A stretch of 64,000 nt of DNA. It comes from Acanthosepion esculentum. Lineage: Eukaryota > Mollusca > Cephalopoda > Sepiida > Sepiidae. Position 1 is the first letter of the stretch, and the number at the start of each line of letters is the position of its first letter. Where the stretch lies: assembly GCA_964036315.1 (NCBI GenBank), contig OZ038482.1:7716020-7780019 (forward strand), read 5' to 3'. A program made the position numbers and the translations under genes. Below are positions 14,316-24,818 of the stretch, piece by piece. The notes beneath the pieces are model-generated. The model was not told the DNA's origin. It made no database searches and worked only from the letters and a program-made list of their open reading frames with translations.

Positions 14316-14749
14316 TCTGTTAATTTTTATACCCAGTATTTCTTGTGATTTCCTTTTTTTTACTTTCTTTTTCCCCTTTGTCTTCTACTGATACGCCTGC
14401 ATCAACGTTTTAGTACTTAACAACTAACGCTTCCTTTATAAATTACATCAAAGTTTTTAACATGAATCAAAATTCTCACCTAGTTTGCTTGCCGGTTTTT
14501 CTAAAACAAAAACAAACCAGTAGTCAATTTCTCGTATATTGTTGTTCGCATCTACTTATACTAAAAGTGCAATGGTGAGGTACAATCATGCGAATGGATC
14601 ACCGATGCCAGGACGCGTATTATAATGAAGAAGGTCAATCCTTGGATTTAAGTTGTTCCTAATTTGTATCACGACCTTCCGAATGTCAGGTTCTCAATTC
14701 GGTAACTATTTACCCCCGTCTTAATTGTAAGTCGGGACGTTTCGAAAAT

Positions 14750-15584
14750 GTCAAATTGTCAGCTGATTTCAACAATGTCCTGCAATCTCTTGTTAAGTGG
14801 GGCAAAGAATGGCTTGTTCATTTTAACGCCTCCAAAACGGTAACTGGTTTATTTTAATCGTCTTAGAGAATCTTTTTTGACTTCCATCAGGAGAGCGAAA
14901 CATTGCGCCTTTTCAGGCAAACATTCTCCGCTGAAATAAAGTGTAAAGATTATATTGAAACAATTGCGAGGTCTATTGCTGGGAAAGGTAGTTCACTGTG
15001 TTGTACCAGGCAATTTTTCTCAACAGAATCTATTTTACACATTTATAAGTCCCACCATTCGTCTATTCTTTACTGTTACATCTGGTCTATTGCTTCTTGT
15101 ATGTATTCAGAGATTCTTGATAAAGCCCAAAAAGGGTCCGCAATGTTACCGGTCGTGACCTGGCTTTTCAGATTTAGTCACTTTCCGGCCGCCGTAATCC
15201 AGCTTCCTTACGTGTTTTTTTATAAATATTTTCATGGTAATTGTTCTGATGTGCTTTCATCTTTGGTTTCTCAACTTTACGATTTCAAGTGCAGTGTTGG
15301 ATTAGTAGATAGGTCTCACCATTATACAGTTGAAATTATTAGATGCAACGGCAAGTACTCTGCTTACAATTTCTTCTCTCACACTTCTCGCATTTCGGAC
15401 TCTCTTTCAGCTTCTGGCTTTCCAGTCAACTTTAAATTCAATGTCAATTGTTATCTTTCGACTTCTTAATTCCTGTTTTTTAATCTTCTCTCTACTTAAT
15501 AATGCTTTTCTTTTTTGCATATTATTTTATTATTATATATCAATACCCACTGCATATTAGTGGCTTTATTTCCTTGCTTGGTGA

Positions 15585-15590
<6 letters not shown>
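14750..15590 (+). mobile_element. LINE-A fragment, C-terminal RT region and 3' end
   Basis: From about 14765 the sequence encodes FNNVLQSLVKWGKEWLVHFN, ASK and, after damage, RSIAGKGSSLCCTRQFFSTE, HHSSILYCYIWSIA, YKYFHGNCSDVLSSLVSQLY, the LINE-A order. The open part ends at about 15469 (NVNCYLSTS). The 3' block (tattagtggctttatttcc, cttggtgatga) leads into (TA)n at 15588-15622. Several frameshifts show it is dead. Confidence 0.8.

Positions 15591-15622
<32 letters not shown>
15588..15622 (+). repeat. (TA)n tail after LINE-A
   Basis: A simple TA tract immediately follows the LINE-A 3' end. Confidence 0.9.
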
Positions 15623-15626
<4 letters not shown>

Positions 15627-15639
15627 TTAAAGAAAAACA

Positions 15640-15760
15640 GACCACTTTAAGGCTCCATTGTAATAGTTTATTTCACCAGGGACTTTTAACTCTCCCTGGA
15701 TCTTCAGACATCACTTTCAAAAGGTGAAACGAAAAAAGAAATTAAAATTTACACTTTTGA
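15640..15760 (-). repeat. Dispersed element with CTGAAGA-hairpin-GAAA motif
   Basis: On the minus strand, ctgaaga (15707-15701) is followed by a 7-bp inverted repeat (ccaggga...tccctgg) and then gaaa (15674-15671). The flanks (aaataaactattacaatgga, gccttaaagtggtctg) look like a transcribed repeat. The layout resembles a hammerhead core, as carried by Penelope-like elements, but identity is not established. Confidence 0.4.
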
Positions 15761-15951
15761 CGGGCAGTATTAAGCTTATAAGTTAACAAAGAAGGTAGCG
15801 AGGAATGGTGTGAGAGACATGGTCGAGTTTAGAGAGGGAAGGGAGAATTTTAAAATTTATTTTTATATTTCTTTATAATACTTAATATTTAGGAACGAAG
15901 ATGGGTAAGGATCAGACATTTGCCTTATTTAATCGGTCAACTCAACGGAAA

Positions 15952-15952
<1 letters not shown>

Positions 15953-16009
<57 letters not shown>
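15953..16009 (+). repeat. (TA)n microsatellite
   Basis: About 28 TA units with no interruption. Confidence 0.95.
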
Positions 16010-16012
<3 letters not shown>

Positions 16013-16405
16013 GCCTTGAACAGAACAGACGTCATACCTAAGGTAACCTGTCGGCCAACACTTTTTCAAAGATATTCGTTGGCACTATTAATTATAAATG
16101 AATACAAGGACACTATATGAAGGAAATGAGGAGGGAAAGGTGGAACTCGACTAAAAGACAAATTCTAATTATATTAATTAAAATTGAACAACGGGAGTGT
16201 AAATAAATAGTTCCACAATAGTTTTAAAATAGAAAAAGGGAAAACTCACAGACCCCCCAACAGACGTAAGGAACGTAGAAAATGTTCCTTCTGTCTGCAA
16301 AGACTGGGTTGCTGACACTTAATGTGGACGGCTTCGGATACTCTAAGATGATGTATAGATCGAGCACTCTGTAAGACCGAAAACCACGTGTCTTCAATAT
16401 ATATA

Positions 16406-17783
16406 TATGGCGTATCAAAAAATACTTTTACAAACATTGGGAGCGGGTTCCTAATATCAAAACAAGAACAAAAGTTCATATAAGCATATGTCTGCATATC
16501 CTTCGTTTTTGAGTTATTAAGTTTACAGAAAGTTTATGGTAGATGGCGCTGTGTTGTCATGTAGACTAGGTTACATTTGTCATTCGTGTACATTTGTGGC
16601 TCGTCTGTCTTCAACGTTTAATGTGTGTAGTAGTGAGTTAACTGGGAAGTGTTCCGTTTAACAATGGCGGGATATTCATATCGTGAGCTGGTAGTGAATG
16701 CTAATGGACGCGAGGCTACACGGATGTATCAGATTCCGTTTCCAGACCGGTTAGCCGAGTCATTCAACCTTTGCTGCTGTTTATCGTCGCGTTGATGTGA
16801 CAGGATCCGTGACAACACAAACTATGGATCGAGGAAGACCGAGAAGAACGCATTTTACAGGCTGTCGGAAACGATCCAGGTATCAACACCTACCAAGTGG
16901 CCCTAGCATGTCATACATATTATACTACCAATAGAGGGTACTTCTAGAGCAGCTCCTGAATCCGTATCACTTGCAACAGGTCTTTCGCTCGCTGATCACT
17001 CACCACGGGAGAACTTTTGCCGATGGTTTATTGCACAAACTACCGATCTGTTGTTTGTCTCTTCAGCTTTGTTTACGAATGAGGCAACATTTGGAAGAGA
17101 TGGAGTAAAAATTTTACACAGCCAACATTTGTGGGTGGATCGGAATCCCCATGGTACAATACAGGCTAGACACCAGCATCAGTTTACGATTAATGTGTCG
17201 GCTGGAATTGTAGGTGACTTTCTGGTAGGTCCATATGTTCTCCCAGCACGTCCTACAGGAGCTGTCTACAGGGACTTTATTTCGAACACACTTCCAGACC
17301 TGCTAGAGGATGTACCCCTGCTAATACGAAGACGCATGTGGTTCATGCATGATGGAGCTCCAGCGCATTTTAGTCACATTGTTCGCGATGCAATGTCTGA
17401 CATCTACCATGACCTGCACTTTCCTCGACCTCAATCTTTTGGATTTTTATCTGTGAGGCCACCTAAAACAATTGATTTATGCAGCAGTCATTAATAATGT
17501 AGAAACACTTCACAACATGTCATGGAGAGAGGGGCTGCGAAACTATTCGACACCGTGTGGGAGTATTTGAAAGGGTCCGCCAGTCAATTATCCGACGGGC
17601 GCATGCTTATGTAGAAGCAAGCGTAGGAGATTTTTAACATTTGTTCTGAGTTGCTGTGTTGAGGTACAACGATGACCTTTTGGACATATGTTTATAGGGA
17701 CAATTTACCCTTGATCTTCAAAAAATTTTTAGTGCGAGGAACCCCGATTCCAAAGTTCGTAAAAATATTTTTGATACACCTTG
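16406..17783 (+). pseudogene. Tc1/mariner-like (IS630 superfamily) element, inactive
   Basis: The ends are inverted repeats: left gcgtatcaaaaaatactttt, right (opposite strand) gtgtatcaaaaatattttta; both continue with similar wording to about gggttcct, next to TA-rich flanks. The transposase starts near 16663 (MAGYSYRELVVNANG), as in the HTH subgroup common in arthropod and mollusc genomes. The DDE region at 17069-17440 reads ALFTNEATFGRDG, QHLWVDRNPHGTIQARHQ, PLLIRRRMWFMHDGAPAHF, DLNLLDFYL. The first catalytic Asp (usually FTDEA) is Asn, the Trp codon after DLNLLDFYL is TGA, and a frameshifting deletion removes the stretch between IYHD and the DLN motif. Clearly inactive. Confidence 0.88.
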
Positions 17784-17799
17784 TATATATGTATGTATG

Positions 17800-18044
17800 T
17801 AAATTGTTATGGGTCCTTACCTATAACTACAGAATGAACTCTTCCTAACACTATGTATACTACGCCTCTCAAGAGAGAGGGACGAATCGAGTCAAGCCGA
17901 TAGTAGTTCACTCCAAAGCAGACTGACAGTCATACTAACACCTTCCACATCTTGTATTATTATTCCGTGTAATATATCTTCGTTATTTCTACTCTTGTGT
18001 TTGTGTTGTTCTTCCTTGGTCCTAACCTGGACCATAACATAAAT
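17800..18044. mobile_element. Solo LTR with 5-bp target-site duplication
   Basis: A 235-bp segment (17805-18039) starts TGTTATGG and ends CCATAACA, a perfect 8-bp terminal inverted repeat of TG...CA type. It is flanked on both sides by TAAAT (17800-17804 and 18040-18044). No internal retroelement sequence remains, so this is a solo LTR left by recombination between two LTRs. The class (Gypsy, Copia or BEL) cannot be told from the LTR alone. Confidence 0.85.
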
Positions 18045-18257
18045 ATTAATGGTCAAATGTTGCTTATTATTGTAGTTAATTAAAAAGTTTTAGTTTTTTT
18101 GCCTATGTTTTCAATCTACTTTCTGAATAAATCATGGTTTTGTTTAGTGCCATACTCTTTCAACTTTGTATGTTTCGTTGTTCCTTACATGCTTTAATTT
18201 TAAATCTTTGGTTGTAATTTGTATTCTGATTAATAATAATTATAATAATTTATAATC

Positions 18258-18600
18258 ATCATGAGCAGTACGGCCGAGTAGTTAGAACGTTTGCATTCTG
18301 ACCATGAGACACGGGTTCGTATCTCACCATCGTCGATTTGTTAGGAAGGAGACTTCCTGATGGTATCGAACTGGAGGGGGGATCCCAGCACCTTTGGAAA
18401 GTGCTTGAAGCATACCATGAGTTGACCCAAACCTTGTGAGTGAAATTGGGTAGACGGAAAACTTGGGGCCGTCGATAGCTGTGAAGTCACAAGTCATCGT
18501 GGCCGAGGGCTTGAGTGTGCTGGACTTGTTCAAATTGTTGATCACACTAGATAACACGCTCTTTCCTAGAAACTGTAACTAAGGTCTGCTCAGCAGAGTT
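18258..18600 (+). mobile_element. tRNA-derived SINE
   Basis: The head (gagcagtacggccgagtagt, tagaacgtttgcattctgac) contains an A-box-like ggccgagtagttag. A B-box-like gggttcgtatctc follows about 45 bp later, so an internal RNA polymerase III promoter is plausible. The body has gtgaaattgggtagacgga, a conserved segment I recall from molluscan SINE/LINE tails. The tRNA part is about 70 bp. Confidence 0.75.
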
Positions 18601-18640
18601 GCAGTAGAGCACAGGGCTTCGCAGAACCCCCCACCCACCC

Positions 18641-18855
18641 CCTGACACGTTGGGAAGCGTTTCTGCATTATAACATCTGCTGCATAAAGTAATTGTTTTA
18701 GGAGACCCCACAGATCAAAATCCCAAGGAATGAGGTCGGGGGAACGTGCAGGTCATGGAATAGGTCCTCCCCTATCTATCCATCTTTCGTGGTAGATGTC
18801 AGCCATTGCATCACGAACAATGTGACTAAAATGCGTTGGATCCCTATCATGCTCT
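18641..18855 (-). pseudogene. Fragment of the same mariner-like transposase, antisense
   Basis: On the minus strand it encodes HFSHIVRDAMADIYHERWID, then RGGPIP, a stop in place of Trp, then PARSPDLIPWDFDLWGLLKQ. It covers the part deleted in the 16.4-kb copy. It is truncated at both ends and has a stop. Confidence 0.85.
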
Positions 18856-19144
18856 GTAGGTGTTGAATAAATGTTTATTGCCAGAGCAAGCGTCTGCAAT
18901 AGGGATTGCTAGATACCTAGTATACGGGTATCGTCGAATACGAGTGGCCAGCTATACTATAATAATAATCATAACACTGTGTGACACTATTAAGAAGGCG
19001 CTAGTAAATTGGAAAAAGGGCTTTAAAAATAAACTGGAAAACAAGAAAAGAAACACTGTTTTTCGATAGACTGAAAGTATACCGATAACAAGACAAGGAA
19101 AATGAAAGGAAAGGTTATTTGTTTTGTTTTCTCTACCCAACCTC

Positions 19145-19372
19145 TCGGGTTGAGATGACGACGACGACTAGGGTAGAAGTTTTTATTTTCCCGAGAACTT
19201 CAAAAAATAAAAGCTATTCAAAAGAAAATTTTGGTATTTTTCTTACTCAATTTTCTAAATCTACCCATAAATTAATCCGTGAACTTGAAAGGATCACAAC
19301 AAAAACTAATCGACATATGTCTAAATTATTTAACCGAATTTTTGGGAATGAAAATATGCTGCCTAAATATAC
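19145..19372 (+). other. Possible retroelement coding remnant
   Basis: An open frame gives STHKLIRELERITTKTNRHM followed by FNRIFGNENMLPKYT. This wording is reminiscent of the N-terminal part of Penelope-like or other retroelement proteins, but I cannot prove homology. A nested inverted repeat (ctacccaacc, ggttg, gggtag) precedes it at 19133-19172. It ends in a (TA)n tract at 19373-19433. Confidence 0.25.
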
Positions 19373-19433
<61 letters not shown>

Positions 19434-19438
<5 letters not shown>

Positions 19439-20320
19439 AGAATTCCTGACAACCGGACTAAGAAGGCCTTACGGACATGATGAATTGGTTACAAAGTCCG
19501 GATATGAGGGGTTATATTTAGATTAAAATAAAAGAACTGAAATCAGGTTTAACATTTATTTTCGATGTTTTATAGTAAACAAAATAAGCTAATGGAGAGT
19601 GAAATATAACGGAACTGATTTTAAGGAAAAAGAAATAAATTATGTAATGTTAATGAAAATTCATTAAATTAAGTATGCCACGTATGCAAAACAATTAATG
19701 TAACGAGGATTTTTTTAATCGGTGTTGCATGATGATTCTTTCTCTTCTAATGTCATACTCAATTTTTTCCGCATTTCGTTTTGCTTTTGTTCTTAAACGA
19801 AAGACACTTTTTAACTCTGCGTGCGTTATTGCAATCATCATAGCTGAATGCTGGCTTTCTTTCCATAAAAGTGATAACCTTTTTAATTTGTTTTTTCAAT
19901 TTCAGTCCAGGTTTCATCCCAATCATGTTTTGTATTTTCTTGTTCATTGTGAGAGCGTGATGGTGGAGAATAGTTTCTTTGGAAGATTTTATATCATACA
20001 ATGTTGACTTTCCTATGTTGAACTCAGCCATTAGTTACAATGAACTTTCACCAGCGTCTCGTCTGTTTAAAATCTTCACTTTTTGCGATAACTCCAAAGT
20101 TGTTCTTTTTCTCCTATTCCCATCATCTTTTGCACCAATACAAGCCATTAGGGTGAAATAAGCATAAGCAATTATCCAAAGTAAATTTCCTGAAAAACAG
20201 AAATTTCAAATCAGTTATATATAACCCAAATATACACATCAAAATCATGTCCGGATATGCGGGATTCCAGATATGAAGCACTCCGGATGTGAGGGATTCC
20301 GGATATGAGGGATTCTACTG
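19434..20320 (-). pseudogene. Tigger/pogo-like DNA transposon, internally deleted
   Basis: On the minus strand, 20150-19759 encodes MACIGAKDDGNRRKRTTLEL, KILNRRDAGESSL, a stop, then MAEFNIGKSTLYDIKSSKET, the N-terminal helix-turn-helix region of pogo/Tigger (CENP-B-related) transposases. The DDE catalytic domain is missing. The terminal regions carry inverted copies of gtagaat(t/c)cc and subterminal repeats of ccggatatgagg, ccggatgtgagg. The flanking bases are TA-rich, as expected for TA target sites. It is a defective derivative. Confidence 0.8.
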
Positions 20321-20439
20321 TATATAGTATCTCAACATGAACACTATCTTTAATTTGTTATATTTTATTTGAATGGAATCGAAATTTTAATAATGTAATG
20401 GCACTACATGAACATCTTTTACTAGATGACAGCAACATG

Positions 20440-20945
20440 CTTAGAATATTGCTGATATATTTGGTCCGGTGCCCATGCTATTTATCTAGAGCCACTTGAT
20501 AAAATCCAAGAAGAATCAGCAATATTAATATAAACTTTAATATAAAGTTGTCTGCATGTGCCTTTACTATAAATACTTTCATGGTAATTATTCGAACGAA
20601 CTCTTACCGAGACTTTATGAATTCAAGCGCAGTACTAGAAGGACAGCTAGGTCTCATCAATTTACAGTGGAGTTGGTTAGATGTAACCGTAAGTTTTATG
20701 CTAAGAGTTTCTTTTCTCGCACTTCTCGATTATGGAACTCCCTTCCTCCGGCTCTATGCTGTCCAGCTAACTTTGATCTTTAAAAATTTAAATGCAATGT
20801 CAATCACTATCTACTCTCCTCCTGATTGCACTTCTTATGATCTTGCTCCTTAGCAGTTGTTCCTGCTTTCTAATTCTTTCACAACCAGTAACTCCTTGTG
20901 TCTTAGTGGCTTTACTGCCTTGCTTGGGGTGAACTCGATGAAAAA
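20440..20945 (+). mobile_element. LINE-A fragment, 3' end
   Basis: It encodes the C-terminal RT segment in pieces: YCYIWSGAHAIYL-like wording from 20447, then YKYFHGNYSNELLPRLYEFK, then RSHQFTVELVRCNRKFYAKS and SRTSRLWNSLPPALC. The 3' block (cttagtggctttactgcc, ttgcttggggtgaactcgatg) is the family end at 20899-20940. It is 5'-truncated with at least one frame change. Confidence 0.82.
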
Positions 20946-21006
20946 ATACAATTATCACAAAAAGAAAATCTTTTAAAGTACATGATCCTACACTATAGGA
21001 CTGGTG

Positions 21007-21062
21007 AGATGGCCCTAGAGGTACCGCAAAATATTTTTAAAGGACATGAACTAAATTATTTT
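21007..21062 (+). repeat. Left flank copy of the TTTC composite array
   Basis: The wording tttttaaaggacatgaactaaattattt is repeated with few changes at 24624-24651, directly beyond the other end of the array, preceded on both sides by related 'gatggccctagaggtaccgc' / 'gatcctagcggtggcgcg' sequence. The array therefore sits between direct copies of one sequence. Confidence 0.7.
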
Positions 21063-22887
21063 TCTTTTTTTTCTTTCTTTCTTTCTTTCTTTCTTTTTTT
21101 CTTTCCTTCTTTCTTTCTTTCTTTCTTTCTTATTGATTCCGGTTGCGTATTTGACTCTTCAGATGCTGACCATTTTCTTTCTTTTTTTCTTTCGTTTTCT
21201 TTACTTTCTTTCTTTGTTTCTTGGTTTCTTTCTTTTTTTCTTTCTTAATGATTCCGGTTGCGTATTTGTCCCTTCAGATGCTGACCACTTTTCTTTCGTT
21301 CTTCTTCTCTTCTTTCTTTCTTTCCGTCTTTCTTTTCTTTTCTTTTCTATTCTTTCTTTTTCTTTACTTTCTTTTTTCTTTCTTTCTTATTTATTCCGGT
21401 TGCGTATTTGACTCTTCAGATGCTGACCATTTTTCTTTCATTTTTTCTTTCGTTTTCTTTACGTTCTTTCTTTCTTTTTTTCTTTCTTAATGATTCCGGT
21501 TCCGTATTTGACTCTTCAGATGCTGAACACTTTTCATTGTTTGTTTGTTTCTTTCTTTCTTTCGTTCTTTCTTTCTTTCTTTCTTTCTCATTGATTCCGG
21601 TTGTGTATTTAACTCTTCAGATGCTGACCACTTTTCTTTCTTTTTTCCTTTTTTCTTTCATTCTTTCCTTCTTATTGATTCTTGTTTCATATTTGACTCT
21701 TCAGATGCTGACCACTTTTCATTCGTTCTTTTTCTCTTCTTTCTTTCTTTCTTTCTTTCTTTTTCTTTTCTTTCTTTATTTATTTCTTTCATTCTTTCTT
21801 TCTTTCTTTATTATTCATTCCGGTTGCCTATTTGACTATTCAGATGCTGATCACTTTTCTTTCTTTCTTTCTTTCTTTTTGTTTTCTTTCTTTCTTTCTT
21901 TCTTTCTTTCTTATTGATTCCGGTTGCATATTTGACTCTTCAGATGCTGACCGCTTTCCTTTCTTTCTTTTTTCTCTCTTTCTTTTTCTTTTCTTTTCTA
22001 TTCTTTCTTTCTTTCTTTTTTCTTTACTTTCTTTCTTTCTTTCTTTCTTTCTTTGTTATTGATTCCGGTTGCGTATTTGACTTTTCAGATGCTGAGCACT
22101 TTTCTTTCGTTCATTTTCTCTTCTTTCTTTCTTTCTTTCTTTTTGTTTTCTTTCTTTTCTTCTTATTGATTTCGTTTGCATATTTGACTCTTCAGATGCT
22201 GACCACTATTCTTTCGTTCTTTTTCTCTTCTTTCTTTCTTTCTTTTTGTTTTCTTTCTTTCTTACTGATTCCGGTTGCATATTTGACTCTTCAAATGCTG
22301 ACCGCTTTCCTTTCTTTCTTTTTTCCTTCTTTCTTTTTCTTTTCTTTTCTATTCTTTCTTTCTTTTTTCTTTACTTTCTTTCTTTCTTTCTTTCTTTCTT
22401 TGTTATTGATTCTGGTTTCATATTTGACTCTTCAGATGTTGAACACTTTTCTTTCTTACATTTTCTCTTCTTTCTTTCTTTCTTATTTCTTCCGGTTGCG
22501 TATTTGACTCTTCAGATTCTTTCGTTCATTTTCTCTTCTTTCTTTCTTTCTTTTTTTTTCTTTCTTTCTTTCCTTCTTATTGATTCCGGTTGCATATTTG
22601 ACTCTTCAGATGCTGACCGCTTTCCTTTCTTTCTTTTTCTTTTCTTTTCTATTCTTTCTTTCTTTCTTTTTCTTTACTTTCTTTCTTTCTTTCTTTCTTA
22701 CTTTCTTTCTTTCTTATTGATTCCGGTTGCGTATATGACTCTTCAGATGCTGGCCATTTTTCTTTCTTTTTTTCTTTCGTTTTCTTTTTCTTTCTTTTTT
22801 TTTCTTTTTTGGTTTCTTTTTTCTTTCTTAATCATTCCGGTTGCGTATTTGGCTTTTCAGATGTTGACCACTTTTCATTCCTTCTTC

Positions 22888-22938
<51 letters not shown>

Positions 22939-23196
22939 ATTGATTTCGGTTGCGTATTTGACTCTTCAGATGGTGACCACATTTCTTTCGTTCTTTTTCC
23001 CTTCTTTCTTTCTTTCTTTCGTTCGTTTTCTTTCTTTCTTTCTTTTTTTCTTTCTTATTGATTCCGATTGCGTATTTGACTCTTCAGATGCTGACCACAT
23101 TATTTTCTTTCTTTCTTTCTTTCTTTTTTTCTTATTGATTTCGGTTGCGTATTTGACTCTTCAGATTGTGTCCACATTTTTTCGTTCTTTTTCTCT

Positions 23197-23236
<40 letters not shown>

Positions 23237-24312
23237 TTTCTTTTCTTTCTTTCTTTCTTTCTTTTTCTTTTCTTTCTTTCTGTCTTTCTATCTTATTGAT
23301 TTCGGTTGCGTATTTGACTATTCAGATGCTGACCGCGTTCCTTTCTTTATTCTTTCTTTTTCTATTCTTTTCTATTCTTTCTTTCGTTCATATTCTTTAC
23401 TTTCTTTCTTTCTTTCTTATTGATTCCGGTTTCATATTTGACTCTTCAGATGCTAGCCACTTTTCTTTCATTCTTTTTCTCTTTTTATTTCTTTATTTCA
23501 GTCTTTTTCTTTTCTTTCTTTCTTTCTTTCTTTCTTATTGATTCCGCTTGCATATTTGACTCTTCAGATGCTTACCACTTTTCTTTCATTCTTTTTCTCT
23601 TCTTTCTTTCTTCGTCTTTTCTTTCTTTCTTTCTTTCTTTATTATTGATTCCGATTGCCTATTTGACTCTTCAGAAGCTGACCACTTTTCTTTCTTTTTC
23701 TTTTGTTTTCTTTCTTTCTTTTTTTCTTATTAATTCCGTTTGCGTATTTGACTTTTCAGATGCTGACCACTTTTCTTTCGTTCTTTTTCTCTTCTTTCTT
23801 TCTTTCTTTTTCTTTTCTTTCTTTCTTTCTTTCTTATTGATTCCGTTTGCGTATTTGACTCTTCAGATTCTTTCGTTCTTTTTCTCTTCTTTCTTTCTTT
23901 CTTTTTGTTTTCTTTCTTTCTTATTGATTCCGTTTGCATATTTGACTCTGCAGATGCTGACCACTATTCTTTCGTTCTTTTTCTCTTCTTTCTTTCTTTC
24001 TTTTTGTTTTCTTTCTTTCTTTCTTATTGATTCCGGTTGCATATTTGACTCTTCAGATGCTGACCCCTTTTTCGTTCTTTCTTTCTTTTTCTTTTCTTCT
24101 TTCTTTCTTTCTCTCTTATTGATTCCGGTTGCATATTTGACTCTTCAGATGCTGACCACTTTTCTTTCGTCCTTTCTTTCTTTTTCTTTTCTTCTTTCTT
24201 TCCTTCTCTCTTATTGATTCCGGTTGCATATTTGACTCTTCAGATGCTGACCACTTTTCTTTCGTTCTTTTTCTCTTCTTTCTTTCTTTCCTTCTTTCTT
24301 TTCTTTTTCTTT

Positions 24313-24348
<36 letters not shown>
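21063..24348 (+). repeat. Composite array: ~29 copies of a ~44-bp unit spaced by (TTTC)n
   Basis: A conserved unit (ttattgattccggttgcgta, tttgactcttcagatgctga, ccac) occurs about 29 times between 21131 and 24255. Spacers are variable tracts of TTTC, TTTTC and TTCG. Unit-to-unit spacing ranges from about 75 to 160 bp. The top strand is almost free of A and G outside the units. Reading frames of up to 271 codons (rich in Phe, Ser, Leu) exist in all three frames only because the repeat lacks stops, so none is considered coding. Each unit contains a pyrimidine tract followed by cttcag|atg, which resembles a splice acceptor. Confidence 0.95.
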
Positions 24349-24499
24349 AACCATTATTGGTTAGATTTTAAATCCTCCAATCTTTATTTGAACGCCCTTT
24401 TCAACTTATCTTTTCTCTAGCCAAATGTCCTAGTTAACAAATTGCTTTTGTTTATTTTTTATTTTTTTTATTCTCTAAATATTCTATATTTTTCAATCG

Positions 24500-24655
24500 G
24501 TTATTTTCAGCCGGTGTGCCACGGTACACTGCTGGCTGCAGCACAGTGGCGGGTCACGGCACACTGGTGAGCCACAGTACACTGTTGAGCCGTGAGAGGA
24601 TCCTAGCGGTGGCGCGAAAATTTTTAAAGGACATTAACTAAATTATTTTAAAAGA
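24500..24655 (+). other. Right flank of the composite array with short internal repeats
   Basis: The motif ccacggtacactg, cacggcacactg, ccacagtacactg recurs three times at 24529-24585. This is followed by the copy of the left-flank sequence at 24599-24651. Probably part of the original repeat that hosted the array. Confidence 0.6.
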
Positions 24656-24769
24656 ATTCCAAAACACATTAAGTGTACATATCAAAATTAAACCCCTTTT
24701 AAATTGATTACACATGTCAATCATTGTTATAAGAAATAAACGTATATATAATATATAAAGATATATATA

Positions 24770-24770
24770 A

Positions 24771-24815
<45 letters not shown>
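24770..24815 (+). repeat. (TA)n microsatellite with aaagatata interruptions
   Basis: A TA tract bounded on each side by ataaagatat motifs. Confidence 0.9.

Positions 24816-24818
<3 letters not shown>

Noticed and set aside
14903..15469. A 188-codon open frame as a host gene
   Set aside because: Its words (KYFHGNCSDVL, TSRISDSL) are those of the LINE-A C-terminus, and it ends with the LINE-A 3' block.
18258..18330. A functional tRNA gene
   Set aside because: A- and B-box-like words are present but the cloverleaf does not close (acceptor and D stems mismatch), and SINE body sequence follows.
21063..24348. Long open frames (up to 271 codons) rich in Phe, Ser and Leu that repeat DSGCVFDSSDADHFSF-like words
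   Set aside because: They exist in all three forward frames because the TTTC array has almost no stop codons. They are the translation of a tandem repeat, with no initiation or splice context.
21063..24348. CRISPR-like look (conserved units with spacers)
   Set aside because: The spacers are all TTTC-type simple sequence, there are no cas genes, and the surrounding DNA is animal nuclear sequence.
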